The notes under the pieces: model-generated
What the model was told of the DNA's origin: nothing
What the model saw: only the letters and a program-made list of their open reading frames with translations
Database searches by the model: none
Position numbers and translations under genes: made by a program
Assembly: GCA_963835685.1 (NCBI GenBank)
Contig: CAWIGI010000004.1
Coordinates: 124,001 to 188,000, forward strand
DNA length: 64,000 nucleotides
Direction of reading: 5' to 3'
From: DATAGF01 sp963835685
GTDB lineage: Bacteria > Actinomycetota > Thermoleophilia > Miltoncostaeales > Miltoncostaeaceae
Shown: in pieces, positions 17,899 to 25,975 of the stretch
Position numbering within the stretch: the stretch's first letter is position 1
How the letters are laid out: every line of letters starts with the position of its first letter

Positions 17899-18648
17899 TC
17901 AGCGCAAAGGGCTGGTTGTTCCGAAGAGGTCGGTGCGCGGACCGTTGCCCGGCATCTGGCGGGGGGTGGCCTGGAGGCGGTAGCCGACGCCGTGGAGCGT
18001 CTGGATGTAGGTGAAGCTGCCGCCAACCTCGTCGACCTTGCGCCGCAGCCGCCGCACGAGCACGTCGACCGAGCGGTCCCCGTGGGCGCGCTCGCCGCCC
18101 CAGACGAGCCGGAAGATCTCGTCCCGCGACATCGCGCGATCGCGCCCCTCGGCGAGCGTCCACAGCAGCTTGAACTCGAGCGGGGTCAGCTCGGCGGGCC
18201 GGCCGGCGACGATCACGGACATGCGCTCGGGATCGATGCTCAGCTCGCCCTCGGCGACCGGCAGCCGGCTCGACTGGGCGTTCTCGACCGCGGTGCGGCG
18301 CAGCGCCGCCGTCACCCGGGCCAGGAGCTCGCGCATGGAGAAGGGCTTGGCCATGACGTCGTCTGCGCCGAGGGAGAGCACCTCCACCCGGTCGTGCTCG
18401 TTGGTGCGCGCGGTGACGACGATGATCGGCAGCCGCGGCGCCCACTCCCGCGCCTGGCGGATGAGGTGCCAGCCGTCGACGCCGGGGAGCATCAGGTCGA
18501 GCACGACGGCGTCGGGCAACGCGCTGCGCAGCTCCCGCAGGCCGGCCAGGCCGTCGGCGGCGACGGTCGGCTCGAGGCCGGCCGCGCGCATGTGGAAGGC
18601 GATCGCCTCGGCGGTGCTGTCGTCGTCCTCGACGATGAGGATCTTCAT
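17899..18648 (-). CDS. OmpR/PhoB family response regulator (orphan)
   Basis: The 249-residue protein has a receiver domain starting MKILIVEDDDSTAEAIAFHM with the acidic pocket EDD and the phosphoacceptor aspartate in DAVVLDLMLPGVDG (near residue 50), the switch residues VTA and the lysine in VMAKPFS, then a winged helix-turn-helix with LTPLEFKLLWTLAEGRDRAM and VDVLVRRLRRKVDEVGGSFT followed by VGYRL. No histidine kinase is adjacent, so its partner is unknown. ATG 18648 is chosen for the GGAGGCGAGG just ahead; ATG 18663, three bases from the predicted transcript start, is an alternative. Confidence 0.9.
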   Translation of the reverse strand: MKILIVEDDDSTAEAIAFHMRAAGLEPTVAADGLAGLRELRSALPDAVVLDLMLPGVDGWHLIRQAREWAPRLPIIVVTARTNEHDRVEVLSLGADDVMAKPFSMRELLARVTAALRRTAVENAQSSRLPVAEGELSIDPERMSVIVAGRPAELTPLEFKLLWTLAEGRDRAMSRDEIFRLVWGGERAHGDRSVDVLVRRLRRKVDEVGGSFTYIQTLHGVGYRLQATPRQMPGNGPRTDLFGTTSPLR

Positions 18649-18672
18649 CCGCCTCGCCTCCATCGCGGGGTG

Positions 18673-18678
18673 AGGATA
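18673..18678 (-). promoter_or_regulatory. Putative -10 box of the response regulator gene
   Basis: TATCCT on the minus strand ends 9 bases before ATG 18663 and 24 before ATG 18648, leaving a short leader that contains GGAGGCGAGG. Confidence 0.4.
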
Positions 18679-18778
18679 GGTCGGGCGGATCCCCCCTTCG
18701 TCGCCCTCCGGTGACGATCCTGTGAAACGGCGGTGAACGCGGGAGAGAGAGGCGCCGGAGGCCCGCGCCGGCAGCGAT

Positions 18779-19393
18779 TCAGCCCGGGTCGCCGCGCAGC
18801 CAGCCCGCGAGCGCCGCGATCTCCTCGGGGCCGACCCAGTGCCCGCCGGGCCGCCAGGCCTCCGTGACGTCGGCCCCGGCGGCGCGGTAGGACGCGACCC
18901 CGGCCGCGGCGGTCTCCCGGGGCAGGAAGGGGTCGTCGAGCCCGCCGCCGGCGAGCACCCGCCGGCCGCGCAGCCCTCCGCCCGCGACGGTCTCGGGCGG
19001 CAGCGGGTAGGCGCTCGACAGCAGGGCGACGTCGCCCACGAGATCGGGGCGCACGGCCGACAGCGCCCCCGCCATCATCCCGCCGTTCGAGAAGCCCACG
19101 GCCGTCAGGGGCGCCTCCAGCCCGTGCTCGGCCACCGCGGCCTCGAGCCACGCGCCCACCCGCTCCAGGTTCTCCTCGAGGCTCGCGATCTCGGGGACGC
19201 CGATCGCGTGGTGGCGGAACCAGGCGAAGCCGCCGCCCTCGGGTTCCGGCCCGCGCGGCGCGAGGACGCCCACGCCGCCTCCGAGGGCGTCGGCGAGCCC
19301 GAGCAGGTCGCCCTCGCCGCCGCCGCGCCCGTGCAGCGCCAGGAGGGTCGGCGCGCCGGGGGCCGGCGCGGCGAAGCGGTGCACCAGGCTCAC
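18779..19393 (-). CDS. Alpha/beta hydrolase of the phospholipase/carboxylesterase family (MhqD-like)
   Basis: This 204-residue protein has LLALHGRGGGEGDLLGLADA with the oxyanion HGRGG, the nucleophile elbow GFSNGG near residue 107, a catalytic Asp in GGGLDDPFLP and a His in RPGGHWVGPEE. It matches the small carboxylesterase family that includes MhqD of Bacillus. The GTG at 19393 overlaps the stop of the AhpD-like gene (GTGA). As third gene after a ring-cleaving dioxygenase it probably hydrolyses a ring-cleavage product or ester in quinone detoxification. That role comes from the comparison with the Bacillus mhqNOD cluster. Confidence 0.82.
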   Translation of the reverse strand: MSLVHRFAAPAPGAPTLLALHGRGGGEGDLLGLADALGGGVGVLAPRGPEPEGGGFAWFRHHAIGVPEIASLEENLERVGAWLEAAVAEHGLEAPLTAVGFSNGGMMAGALSAVRPDLVGDVALLSSAYPLPPETVAGGGLRGRRVLAGGGLDDPFLPRETAAAGVASYRAAGADVTEAWRPGGHWVGPEEIAALAGWLRGDPG

Positions 19394-19803
19394 GACGCCC
19401 CCGCGCCCCCGCCCCCGTCGCCGGCGCTCCCGGCGCCCTCGGCGAGGATCGGCTCGGCGACCTCCATCGCCGACCACGCCGCCGGGAAGCCGGCCAGCCC
19501 GGCCACCGCGATCAGCACCTCGCGGACCTCGTCGGGCGTCACGCCCGCGCCGAGGGCCCCCCGCACGTGCCACCCGAGCTGGGCGTGGGCGCGGAGCGTC
19601 GCGGTGACCGCCATCGCCACGATCGAGCGGTCGCGGCGGCCGAGGCCGGGGCGGCCCCAGAGGTCGGCGAAGCCGAACGCCGAGGTCAGCTCCTCGAGGT
19701 CCGGCGACACCTCGCGCCAGCGCTCGATGACGCCCTCGCCCAGGTGGCGCCGCGCCAGCTCGCGGCCGCGCTCGAGGCGGTCGCCTTCCGCGGGCCCGCT
19801 CAT
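19390..19803 (-). CDS. Carboxymuconolactone decarboxylase/AhpD-like protein
   Basis: The 137-residue protein belongs to the CMD/AhpD fold: SAFGFADLWGRPGLGRRDRS near residue 41, LRAHAQLGWHVRGALGAGVT near residue 69 and DEVREVLIAVAGLAGFPAAW near residue 91. The paired cysteines of peroxidase-type AhpD are absent, which favours the lactone decarboxylase-like subgroup. ATG 19803 overlaps the dioxygenase stop and its stop overlaps the hydrolase start. In the cluster it may act on a lactone or semialdehyde from ring cleavage. It stands where Bacillus has the MhqN nitroreductase. Confidence 0.82.
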   Translation of the reverse strand: MSGPAEGDRLERGRELARRHLGEGVIERWREVSPDLEELTSAFGFADLWGRPGLGRRDRSIVAMAVTATLRAHAQLGWHVRGALGAGVTPDEVREVLIAVAGLAGFPAAWSAMEVAEPILAEGAGSAGDGGGGAGAS

Positions 19804-20741
19804 CGCCCGCCCCCGTTCGGGCCCACGAGCGCCCGCGGGCTCTCCAGGGGCTCGAGGATCCCTTCGATGCGCTCCCTCAGCGGCTCGTACTGCGGCGGCA
19901 GCCGCAGCTCCTCGCCCAGGCGCTCGGCCGGCTCGTCGGTCGCGAAGCCGGGCCCGACCGTCGCGATCTCGAACAGCACCCGGCCCGGCTCGCGGAAGTA
20001 GATCGAGCGGAAGTACTGCCGGTCGATGATTCCCGTCGGGTGCGCGCCGGCCGCGGCCGCCCGGCGGCCCCAGTCGGCGTGGTCGGGGTCGGGCGACGTC
20101 CACGCCACGTGGTGCACCGTCCCCGCGCCCTGCTCACCGCGCTCGGCGGGCGCCGGGTCGAGCCAGTAGACGCCGCGCCGCTCCGCCCCGGAGGTCGAGT
20201 AGCGACCCTCGTCCTCGCGGGCGAAGCCGAGCCCCTCGACGAGGAGCCGCTCCGTGGCCTCGGGCGCCCGGCTGAAGGCCCGCACGCCCCGGATGCCGGT
20301 CAGGGCGTGCTCGGGCGGGATGTCCGGCGCCAGGGCCGACCGCGGCGCCCCGTCGGCCGGCTCGCCGACGACCAGCTCGAGCCCCAGACCCTCCGGGTCG
20401 GAGCTGACGAGCGAGCCCGCCGCGGCGTCGACCGGACGCCCGGCGTCGGCGAGGCGCTCGGCCCAGAAGTCCAGCGCCCCCGGGGAGGCCACCCGCCACA
20501 CGACGCGGTGGATCATCCCGGGCCCGGGCCGTCCGTCGCCGATGCCGGGGATCTCGAAGAAGGTGATGAGGCTGCCGGGCGAGCCGATCTCGTCGCCGAG
20601 GTACAGGTGGTACATGTCCGGCGCGTCGAAGTTGACCGTCTTCTTCACCAACCGCAGGCCCATGCGGCGCACGTAGAAGTCCAGCGTCCCCGGAGCGTCG
20701 GCCGTGATGGCGGTGACGTGGTGGATCCCGTCGAGGCCCAA
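19800..20741 (-). CDS. VOC-family ring-cleaving dioxygenase (MhqO-like)
   Basis: Two vicinal-oxygen-chelate halves are visible: GIHHVTAITADAPGTLDFYV at the N-terminus and AGTVHHVAWTSPDPDHADWG near residue 205, with FREPGRVLFEIATVGPGFAT holding the metal-binding glutamate. The family (MhqO, hydroquinone-type dioxygenases) opens hydroquinone rings using iron. TTG 20741 has GGAGAGG 9 bases ahead and gives 313 residues, the usual length; ATG 20798 would add 19 residues and start inside the operator palindrome. The gene is divergent from a MarR regulator and is first in an overlapping three-gene operon. Confidence 0.83.
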   Translation of the reverse strand: MGLDGIHHVTAITADAPGTLDFYVRRMGLRLVKKTVNFDAPDMYHLYLGDEIGSPGSLITFFEIPGIGDGRPGPGMIHRVVWRVASPGALDFWAERLADAGRPVDAAAGSLVSSDPEGLGLELVVGEPADGAPRSALAPDIPPEHALTGIRGVRAFSRAPEATERLLVEGLGFAREDEGRYSTSGAERRGVYWLDPAPAERGEQGAGTVHHVAWTSPDPDHADWGRRAAAAGAHPTGIIDRQYFRSIYFREPGRVLFEIATVGPGFATDEPAERLGEELRLPPQYEPLRERIEGILEPLESPRALVGPNGGGR

Positions 20742-20791
20742 GGCGTCCGTCCTCTCCGGCGGGCGGATCGTCCGCGCCGCCTGATAAGGTC

Positions 20792-20822
20792 GTTGCATGA
20801 TCAAGCAACTAGAGAGTAGTTG
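20792..20822. promoter_or_regulatory. MarR-type palindromic operator between mhqO-like and marR genes
   Basis: GTTGC-atgatcaa-GCAAC (20792-20809, centred on TGATCA) overlaps a second inverted repeat CAACTA-gagag-TAGTTG (20806-20822). The middle half-site GCAACTA is shared. The pair fills the promoter space of the dioxygenase operon and ends 3 bases before the regulator ATG at 20826, so one protein bound here could block both promoters. Confidence 0.65.
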
Positions 20823-20825
20823 ACG

Positions 20826-21335
20826 ATGCAAGCAAATGCAAACGCCCCCGTCGCGGACGCGGCGGCCGCCCGGGGGGTCGACGGGCAGGCGCTGACGCCG
20901 CTCGAGCTCGGGGCGTGGCGCGGACTGCTGCGCGTCCACGCCTCGCTGATCGGCGAGATGGACGAGGAGATGCGCGAGCGGCACGGCATCTCCCTGAGCG
21001 GGTACGAGGTGCTGATGCTGGTCGGCGACGCGCCGCGCCGGCGCATGCGGGTGTCGGAGCTGTCGGCGGCGACCCTGCTCTCGGTGAGCGGCATCAGCCG
21101 GCTGGTCAACCGCCTCGTCCGCGACGGGCTGGTCGTCAAGGAGGCCTGCGAGGACGACGGCCGGGGGGCGGAGGTCGCCCTGACGCCGACGGGGCGGGGG
21201 CGCCTCCGAGCCGCTCGGGCGAGCCACCTCGCCGACGTCAGGCGCCGGTTCCTGTCGCGCTTCGGCGACGACGAGCTCGAGGAGATGGCGGGCTTCTGGC
21301 GGCGGCTCGGGGCCGAGGGCTCCCCGCCGGCCTGA
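20826..21335 (+). CDS. MarR family transcriptional regulator
   Basis: A 169-residue MarR protein. The N-terminal helix LTPLELGAWRGLLRVHASLI leads to HGISLSGYEVLMLVGDAPRR, the recognition region MRVSELSAATLLSVSGISRL and the wing DGLVVKEACEDDGRGAEVAL followed by LTPTGRGRL. MarR proteins dimerise on palindromes and release DNA when they bind phenolic ligands or their cysteines are oxidised; one cysteine (KEACEDD, wing) is present. It is divergent from the ring-cleaving dioxygenase operon and its own start lies next to the double palindrome, so autoregulation and control of that operon are likely. It is comparable with MhqR. Confidence 0.88.
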   Translation: MQANANAPVADAAAARGVDGQALTPLELGAWRGLLRVHASLIGEMDEEMRERHGISLSGYEVLMLVGDAPRRRMRVSELSAATLLSVSGISRLVNRLVRDGLVVKEACEDDGRGAEVALTPTGRGRLRAARASHLADVRRRFLSRFGDDELEEMAGFWRRLGAEGSPPA

Positions 21336-21345
21336 AAGGGCGATC

Positions 21346-21377
21346 GGCGGGAGGGGCCCCCGACGCCCCCTCCCGCC
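21346..21377. terminator. GC-only hairpin between convergent genes
   Basis: GGCGGGAGGGG (21346-21356) pairs perfectly with CCCCTCCCGCC (21367-21377) around a 10-base loop, just past the marR stop. There is no T tract on either strand. It may act as a bidirectional stop between marR and the convergent flippase gene. Confidence 0.45.
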
Positions 21378-21555
21378 GCGCCGAGGCCGGCGTCCCGGCC
21401 CTTGGTGACCCCAGCCCGCCGGCGGGGCGCGTCTCGGCCGGCTGGAGCCACGCGCATCCTGGACCACGGCCCTGGGCCGATGGGTTATGAACCGGTGGCC
21501 CTGCCGTGACCGACTGTGACGCGCGCGGGCGCCGGGCGACGGCCCGGCCGCCCGC

Positions 21556-22651
21556 CTAGGGGCCGGCGAGCGTGTCGACGACGGTCGGCTCCCGGGGGCC
21601 GACGCGCTCGTTCTCCTCCTCGGCCTGGCGGCGGAGCTGCTTGAACCCGACGCCCTCCGCGATCAGGAAGAGGAACCCGACGGCCACGCCCACCACCGCC
21701 TCGGTGGCCTGCAACACCACCGAGAACGCGAGCGCCTCGGCGGCGCCGACGCCGTAGGAGGCCGTCAGCGGCACCACCGCGGCGGCCTGGAACACGAGCA
21801 CGTTGCCCGGCAGGACCGGGAAGGCCTGCGCGAGCGTGATGGTCACGAGCAGGAGCCCGGCGCCGCCCCAGCCGACCTCCTCGAGCCCGAAGGCGATCAG
21901 CGTGAAGTAGATGCCGGCCCACTGGGAGATCCAGCACATGAGGCTGGCGCCGACGACGAGGCTCATCTGGCGTGGGTCCCGCAGCCCGAGGTGGCTCTCG
22001 CGGACCGCACCCCACAGCCGCGACACGGCCCGGGTCGCCCGCGCCCAGAGCGGGCCGGTGCGCAGCCATGGCGGCAGCTGGCGCCCCGGGCTCGAGAGCA
22101 GCGCCACCACGACGATCGCGAGGCACCCGGCGCCGAGGGCGATGGACGCGACCCAGGCGTAGGAAGGCAGCGGGAGGAAGAGCCCGATCGCGATCACGAG
22201 CCCGACCCACGCGATGGTCGAGACGAGGTTCTCGGCCACGACCGTCCCGAGCAGGGTGGTGGTGGGCGGGCGCTCCCCGCGCCGCTCGAGGCGCCGCCGC
22301 AGCAGCAGCACCTTCACGATCTCGCCCAGGCGCGCCGCCAGCACGGTGTTGAAGAGGAAGCCGACGAAGAGCGGGCTGAGGATGTCGCGGAAGCGGGTCT
22401 TCATCCGCAGGCTCGGGAGCGCGTCGACCACCGCCTTCCACGCGAGCCCCTTCCACGCCACCGAGATGAAGTTCGCCAGGACGGCCAGGGCGAGGAAGCC
22501 CCACGACGTGATGGCGAAGGCGTCCCTCACCTCGCCGAGGTCGAGCTTCCAGACCGCCACCGCCCCGACCGCCAGGATGATCAGGACCCGGGCGAGCGGG
22601 CCAGGCGAGGCGCCGGCTCAACGGCCGGCGTTCGGCGGCCTGGGTGGTCAT
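21556..22651 (-). CDS. Lysylphosphatidylglycerol synthase/flippase-like membrane protein, one frameshift
   Basis: The product has about eight hydrophobic segments and the UPF0104/LPG-flippase pattern: ANFISVAWKGLAWKAVVDAL, FNTVLAARLGEIVKVLLLRR, TVVAENLVSTIAWVGLVIAI and FPVLPGNVLVFQAAAVVPLT. Such proteins move or modify lipids in the membrane. The start ATG 22651 overlaps the deacetylase stop (ATGA) and gives MTTQAAERRPLSRRLAW. One extra base near 22590 breaks the frame; removing it gives ARRVLIILAVGAVAVWKL and a gene of exactly 365 codons. The pairing with a polysaccharide deacetylase suggests an envelope role. Confidence 0.82.
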
Positions 22652-23442
22652 GCGACGACCAGCTCGTCGAGGGTCACGAGCTCGAGCCCGCGGGCGCGCG
22701 CGGCGCGGCAGATCTCGGGCAGGGCGTCGGCGGTCTGCCGGCGGGGGCGCTCCGGCGCCCATCCGTCGGCGTCGTGCAGCAGCAGGATGGCGCCGGGCTC
22801 GAGCGCCCGGGCGGCGCGCCGGGCGATGGCGGCCGGGCCCGGGTCGGCGGTGTCGAAGACGCCGCAGGTCCAGGCGGCCATCCGGTAGCCCGCGCGGCGC
22901 GCGCCGAGCGCCGTGGCGGGGCCCCGGAAGCCGTGGGGCGCACGGAACAGGCGCGACATCGCGCCCGCCCCGGCGGCCGCCTCGGCGGCGAGCTCGGAGC
23001 GGCGCAGCTGGTCCTCGACGTGCCCGGCGCCGCGGAAGATCAGGATCCCGTGGTCGTAGCCGTGGCTGGCGAGCTGGTGGCCGTCGGCGACGATGCGGCG
23101 CACGAGCTCCGGGTGGCGCTCGGCCTGGCGGCCGAGGACGAAGAAGGTGGCGCGCGCGCCGGCCTCGGCGAGGGCGTCGAGGACGGCCGGCGTCGACGGC
23201 CCCGGCCCGTCGTCGAAGGTGAGCGCCGCCCGGGGGCGGTCGCGCGGGCCGCGCGCGATCGCGCGGCCGAAGGCCGGGTTGGCGGGCATGAACGCCGCGG
23301 CGCCCGCGAGGCCCGCGCCGGCGGCGGCGGCGATGGCGGCGGCAGGGCGCCGGCGCGCCAGCGCCGCGGCGGCGACGGCGGCGCCGACGCCCAGCCACGC
23401 GGCGCGACGCACGGCCTGGCCCTTTCGCATCGGCGGCGTCAT
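22648..23442 (-). CDS. Polysaccharide deacetylase (NodB domain), membrane-anchored
   Basis: The 264-residue protein starts with a basic, alanine-rich hydrophobic segment likely to be a signal anchor. The NodB domain follows: ALTFDDGPGPSTPAVLDALA (catalytic base and metal-binding aspartates), the metal-binding histidines in LASHGYDH, LFRAPHGFRGP and AILLLHDADGW. The enzyme removes acetyl groups from wall sugars such as peptidoglycan GlcNAc. It is translated together with the flippase-like gene (4-base overlap). ATG 23442 is used; ATG 23430 is equally possible. Confidence 0.88.
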   Translation of the reverse strand: MTPPMRKGQAVRRAAWLGVGAAVAAAALARRRPAAAIAAAAGAGLAGAAAFMPANPAFGRAIARGPRDRPRAALTFDDGPGPSTPAVLDALAEAGARATFFVLGRQAERHPELVRRIVADGHQLASHGYDHGILIFRGAGHVEDQLRRSELAAEAAAGAGAMSRLFRAPHGFRGPATALGARRAGYRMAAWTCGVFDTADPGPAAIARRAARALEPGAILLLHDADGWAPERPRRQTADALPEICRAARARGLELVTLDELVVA

Positions 23443-23527
23443 GTCCTAGGGGTGCCTGGCTCAGGTCGCCGGGACCGCGGCCGATGGTATCAACGACCGC
23501 CGCATGACCGGCCCTGTCATGGCCGCC

Positions 23528-23554
23528 TTGGCACACTCGGGGCGAGAGTGCCAG
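23528..23554. promoter_or_regulatory. CIRCE-like (HrcA) heat-shock operator
   Basis: TTGGCACAC-N9-GAGTGCCAG matches the CIRCE layout of two 9-base arms with a 9-base spacer (consensus TTAGCACTC-N9-GAGTGCTAA); the arms differ from perfect symmetry at two positions. It ends 19 bases before the TATACT -10 box of fmdB, so it overlaps the -35 region, where HrcA would block polymerase. Confidence 0.6.
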
Positions 23555-23573
23555 TGACGGCGCGAGGCGGCGC

Positions 23574-23579
23574 TATACT
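23574..23579 (+). promoter_or_regulatory. TATACT -10 box of the fmdB-trkH-trkA operon
   Basis: TATACT lies 43 bases before GTG 23623. The expected start near 23587 leaves a leader of about 36 bases ending in a GAGGTGG ribosome-binding site. The CIRCE-like operator is directly upstream. Confidence 0.55.
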
Positions 23580-23622
23580 CCTGCGCGGCGCTTCCACGCC
23601 GCATTCCGTCCGAGGTGGATTC

Positions 23623-23955
23623 GTGCCGATCTACGAGTATCGCTGCAACGAGTGCGGGCACCAGTTCGAGGTGTCCCAGCGCATGTCCGACGACCCGATC
23701 TCCGAGTGCGAGGTCTGCGGCGGGCAGGTGGCCAAGGTGCTCTTCGCGCCGGCGATCCACTTCAAGGGGACGGGCTTCCACAACACCGACTACGGCAGCA
23801 GGCGGCGCGGCGCCGGCGAGGATTCCGGCGCGGCGGGGTCCGGGGACGCGTCGTCGAACGGCTCCTCGGGGGGCGAGGGCAAGGCCGCCGAGAAGCCGGC
23901 CAAGGCGGGCTCCGGCTCGTCGGGCGGCAAGACGGTGGGGCTGGACAAGGTCTGA
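23623..23955 (+). CDS. FmdB family zinc-ribbon protein
   Basis: A 110-residue protein whose first 60 residues are the FmdB zinc ribbon: VPIYEYRCNECGHQFEVSQR with the first CxxC, and SECEVCGGQVAKVLFAPAIH with the second, then FKGTGFHNTDYG. The remaining tail is low complexity (Gly/Ser/Lys/Ala). FmdB proteins are small and widespread, with no firmly known biochemical role. It is first in an operon with the potassium transporter genes; only 5 bases separate it from trkH. Its promoter carries a CIRCE-like operator, suggesting heat or protein-stress control. Confidence 0.88.
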   Translation: MPIYEYRCNECGHQFEVSQRMSDDPISECEVCGGQVAKVLFAPAIHFKGTGFHNTDYGSRRRGAGEDSGAAGSGDASSNGSSGGEGKAAEKPAKAGSGSSGGKTVGLDKV

Positions 23956-23960
23956 GCGCC

Positions 23961-25319
23961 GTGGCGCGCGGGATCCCCCGGAAACCCGCGCGGCGCTTCT
24001 TCCTCCACCCCGCGCGCGTCGTCGTCGTCGGCTTCGCCGCGGCGATCCTGATCGGCACGGCCCTGCTCAGCCTGGGCGCGGCAACGGCGGGGGCGGGACG
24101 GGCGCCGTTCGAGACCGCCGCCTTCACCGCCGTCTCGGCGGTCACCGTCACCGGCCTGGCGACGGTCGACACCGCCACCTATTGGACCCCGTTCGGGCAG
24201 GCGGTGATCCTCGGGCTGGTGCAGCTGGGGGGGCTCGGCATCGTCACGAGCGCCTCGTTGCTGATCATCCTGATCAGCCGCCGCGTCGGGTTGCGCCGCC
24301 GGCTCGCGGCTCAGGCGGAGACCCGGGCCACGGACGCCGGCAGCCTCAGGCGCCTCGTCGGCTTCATCGTGGTCTTCACGCTGAGCGTCGAGGCGCTGGT
24401 CGTGGCCGCGCTGACGCTGCGCTTCTGGCTGGGCCTGGGCCGATCGTTCGGCGACGCGCTCTGGCAGGGCCTGTTCCACGGGGTGGCGGCGTTCAACCAG
24501 GCCGGCTTCTCGCTGTTCTCCGACAACCTGATCGGCTTCGCGACCGACGGCTTCATCCTGGTGCCGCTCGCGATCGCGATCATCGTCGGCGGCCTGGGAT
24601 TCCCCGTCTGGCTCGAGCTGCGCACGCGTCCGCGCACGCCCGAGCGCTGGAGCCTGCACGCCAAGCTCACCCTCGTGACGACCGGCACCCTGCTCGTGGT
24701 CGGCTTCGCCCTGCTCACGGGGCTCGGCTGGGACGACGCGGGCACGTTCGGCTCCGAGAGCCCCCCGGCGAAGCTGCTGGGCGGCTTCTTCGCGGCGGTG
24801 ACCGCCCGGAACGCCGGGTTCAACGCGGTCGACTACGGCCAGATGGGGCCCGACTCGCTCCTGGTGACCGACATCCTGATGTTCATCGGCGGCGGCAGCG
24901 CGTCCCCCGCGGGCGGCATCAAGGTCACGACCCTCGCCGTGCTGCTGCTCATCGTCCGGGCCGAGGTGCGCGGCGAGCGCGAGGTGGTCGCGTTCGGCCG
25001 TGCCGTGCCGCCTGCGACCCTGCGCCAGGCCCTGACCATCGTGGTCGTCGCGGCCGGCGCGGTGGTGCTCGCGACCCTGCTCCTGGTGGCGAACAACGGC
25101 CTCGACCTGTCGGACGCGCTCTTCGAGAGCACCTCGGCGTTCTCGACGACCGGGCTGTCGACCGGTGTCACCGGGATGCTCGACACGGCCGGGCAGGCGA
25201 TACTCATGGTCCTGATGTTCCTCGGCCGCGTGGGCCCCATCACCCTCGGCGTCGCCCTCGTCCTGCGCGAGCGCGAGCGCCTGTTCAGCCACCCGGAGGA
25301 AAGGCCGATCGTTGGCTAG
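23961..25319 (+). CDS. trkH: TrkH/KtrB family potassium channel subunit
   Basis: The 452-residue membrane protein carries the four P-loops of the family: TVTGLATVD near residue 55, AAFNQAGFSLF near residue 176, VTARNAGFNAVD near residue 280 and FSTTGLSTGV near residue 395, each with its selectivity-filter glycine. The length and two-membrane-helix repeats fit KtrB rather than the longer Escherichia TrkH. It imports potassium with the RCK subunit encoded next. GTG 23961 is the first start after fmdB. A TTG start of trkA overlaps its end, so the two subunits are co-translated. Confidence 0.93.
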   Translation: MARGIPRKPARRFFLHPARVVVVGFAAAILIGTALLSLGAATAGAGRAPFETAAFTAVSAVTVTGLATVDTATYWTPFGQAVILGLVQLGGLGIVTSASLLIILISRRVGLRRRLAAQAETRATDAGSLRRLVGFIVVFTLSVEALVVAALTLRFWLGLGRSFGDALWQGLFHGVAAFNQAGFSLFSDNLIGFATDGFILVPLAIAIIVGGLGFPVWLELRTRPRTPERWSLHAKLTLVTTGTLLVVGFALLTGLGWDDAGTFGSESPPAKLLGGFFAAVTARNAGFNAVDYGQMGPDSLLVTDILMFIGGGSASPAGGIKVTTLAVLLLIVRAEVRGEREVVAFGRAVPPATLRQALTIVVVAAGAVVLATLLLVANNGLDLSDALFESTSAFSTTGLSTGVTGMLDTAGQAILMVLMFLGRVGPITLGVALVLRERERLFSHPEERPIVG

Positions 25320-25968
25320 TGACGACCAGACCCTCGTGATCGGCCTCGGCCGCTTCGGCCGCGCCCTCGCCGAGACCCTGACCCGGCTCGGCAACGACGT
25401 CCTCGGCGTGGACGCCTCCCCCAAGGTCGTCCAGGCGTGCTCGGCCGAGATGACCCAAGTGGTTCAGGCCGACGCCACCGACGCCGAGGCGCTGCGCCAG
25501 ATCGGCGCGGCCGACTTCAGCCGGGCGGCCGTCACGATCGGCACCGACATCCAGGCGAGCATCCTCGCGACCTACGCGCTGGTCGACCTGGGGGTGGCCC
25601 GCATCTGGGCCAAGGCGGTGACGCCCGAGCACGCCGCGATCCTCGAGCGCGTGGGCGCCCATCGGGTCGTCCTGCCCGAGCGCGAGATGGGGGTCCGGGT
25701 GGCCCACACCATGGTCGGCCGCACCATCGACTACGTCGAGCTCGACGAGGACTTCGTCCTGATCGAGACGACGGCGCCGCGCGAGCTTGCGGGCGAGAAC
25801 CTCAAGGACGCGGGGCTGCGCAGCCGGTACGAGGTCACCGTCGTGGCCGTGAAGACCCCCGATGGCGGGTTCACCTACGCGACGCCCGAGACCGTCGTCC
25901 GCGACGGCGACCTCATGGTGGTCGCCGGCCGGCGCGACAAGGCCGAGGCGTTCGCCGCCCTCCCCTGA
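25312..25968 (+). CDS. trkA: TrkA/KtrA potassium uptake regulatory subunit
   Basis: The 218-residue cytoplasmic protein has an RCK N domain (TLVIGLGRFGRALAETLTRL, with the GxGxxG nucleotide loop and acidic VLGVDAS) and a C-terminal RCK_C domain (FVLIETTAPRELAGENLKDA to DGDLMVVAGRRDKAEAF). It gates the TrkH channel by binding ATP/ADP or NAD. The TTG start at 25312 lies inside the end of trkH and has a GGAGGAAAGG site upstream, which gives the family N-terminus and short spacing. The gene converges on the LCP gene, leaving 7 bases between. Confidence 0.92.
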   Translation: MASDDQTLVIGLGRFGRALAETLTRLGNDVLGVDASPKVVQACSAEMTQVVQADATDAEALRQIGAADFSRAAVTIGTDIQASILATYALVDLGVARIWAKAVTPEHAAILERVGAHRVVLPEREMGVRVAHTMVGRTIDYVELDEDFVLIETTAPRELAGENLKDAGLRSRYEVTVVAVKTPDGGFTYATPETVVRDGDLMVVAGRRDKAEAFAALP

Positions 25969-25975
25969 GCCGCGC

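Noticed and set aside
20798..20800. ATG as the dioxygenase start
   Set aside because: It lies within the operator, lacks a ribosome-binding site and would add 19 residues beyond the family start. TTG 20741 has GGAGAGG and gives the usual length. It remains possible.
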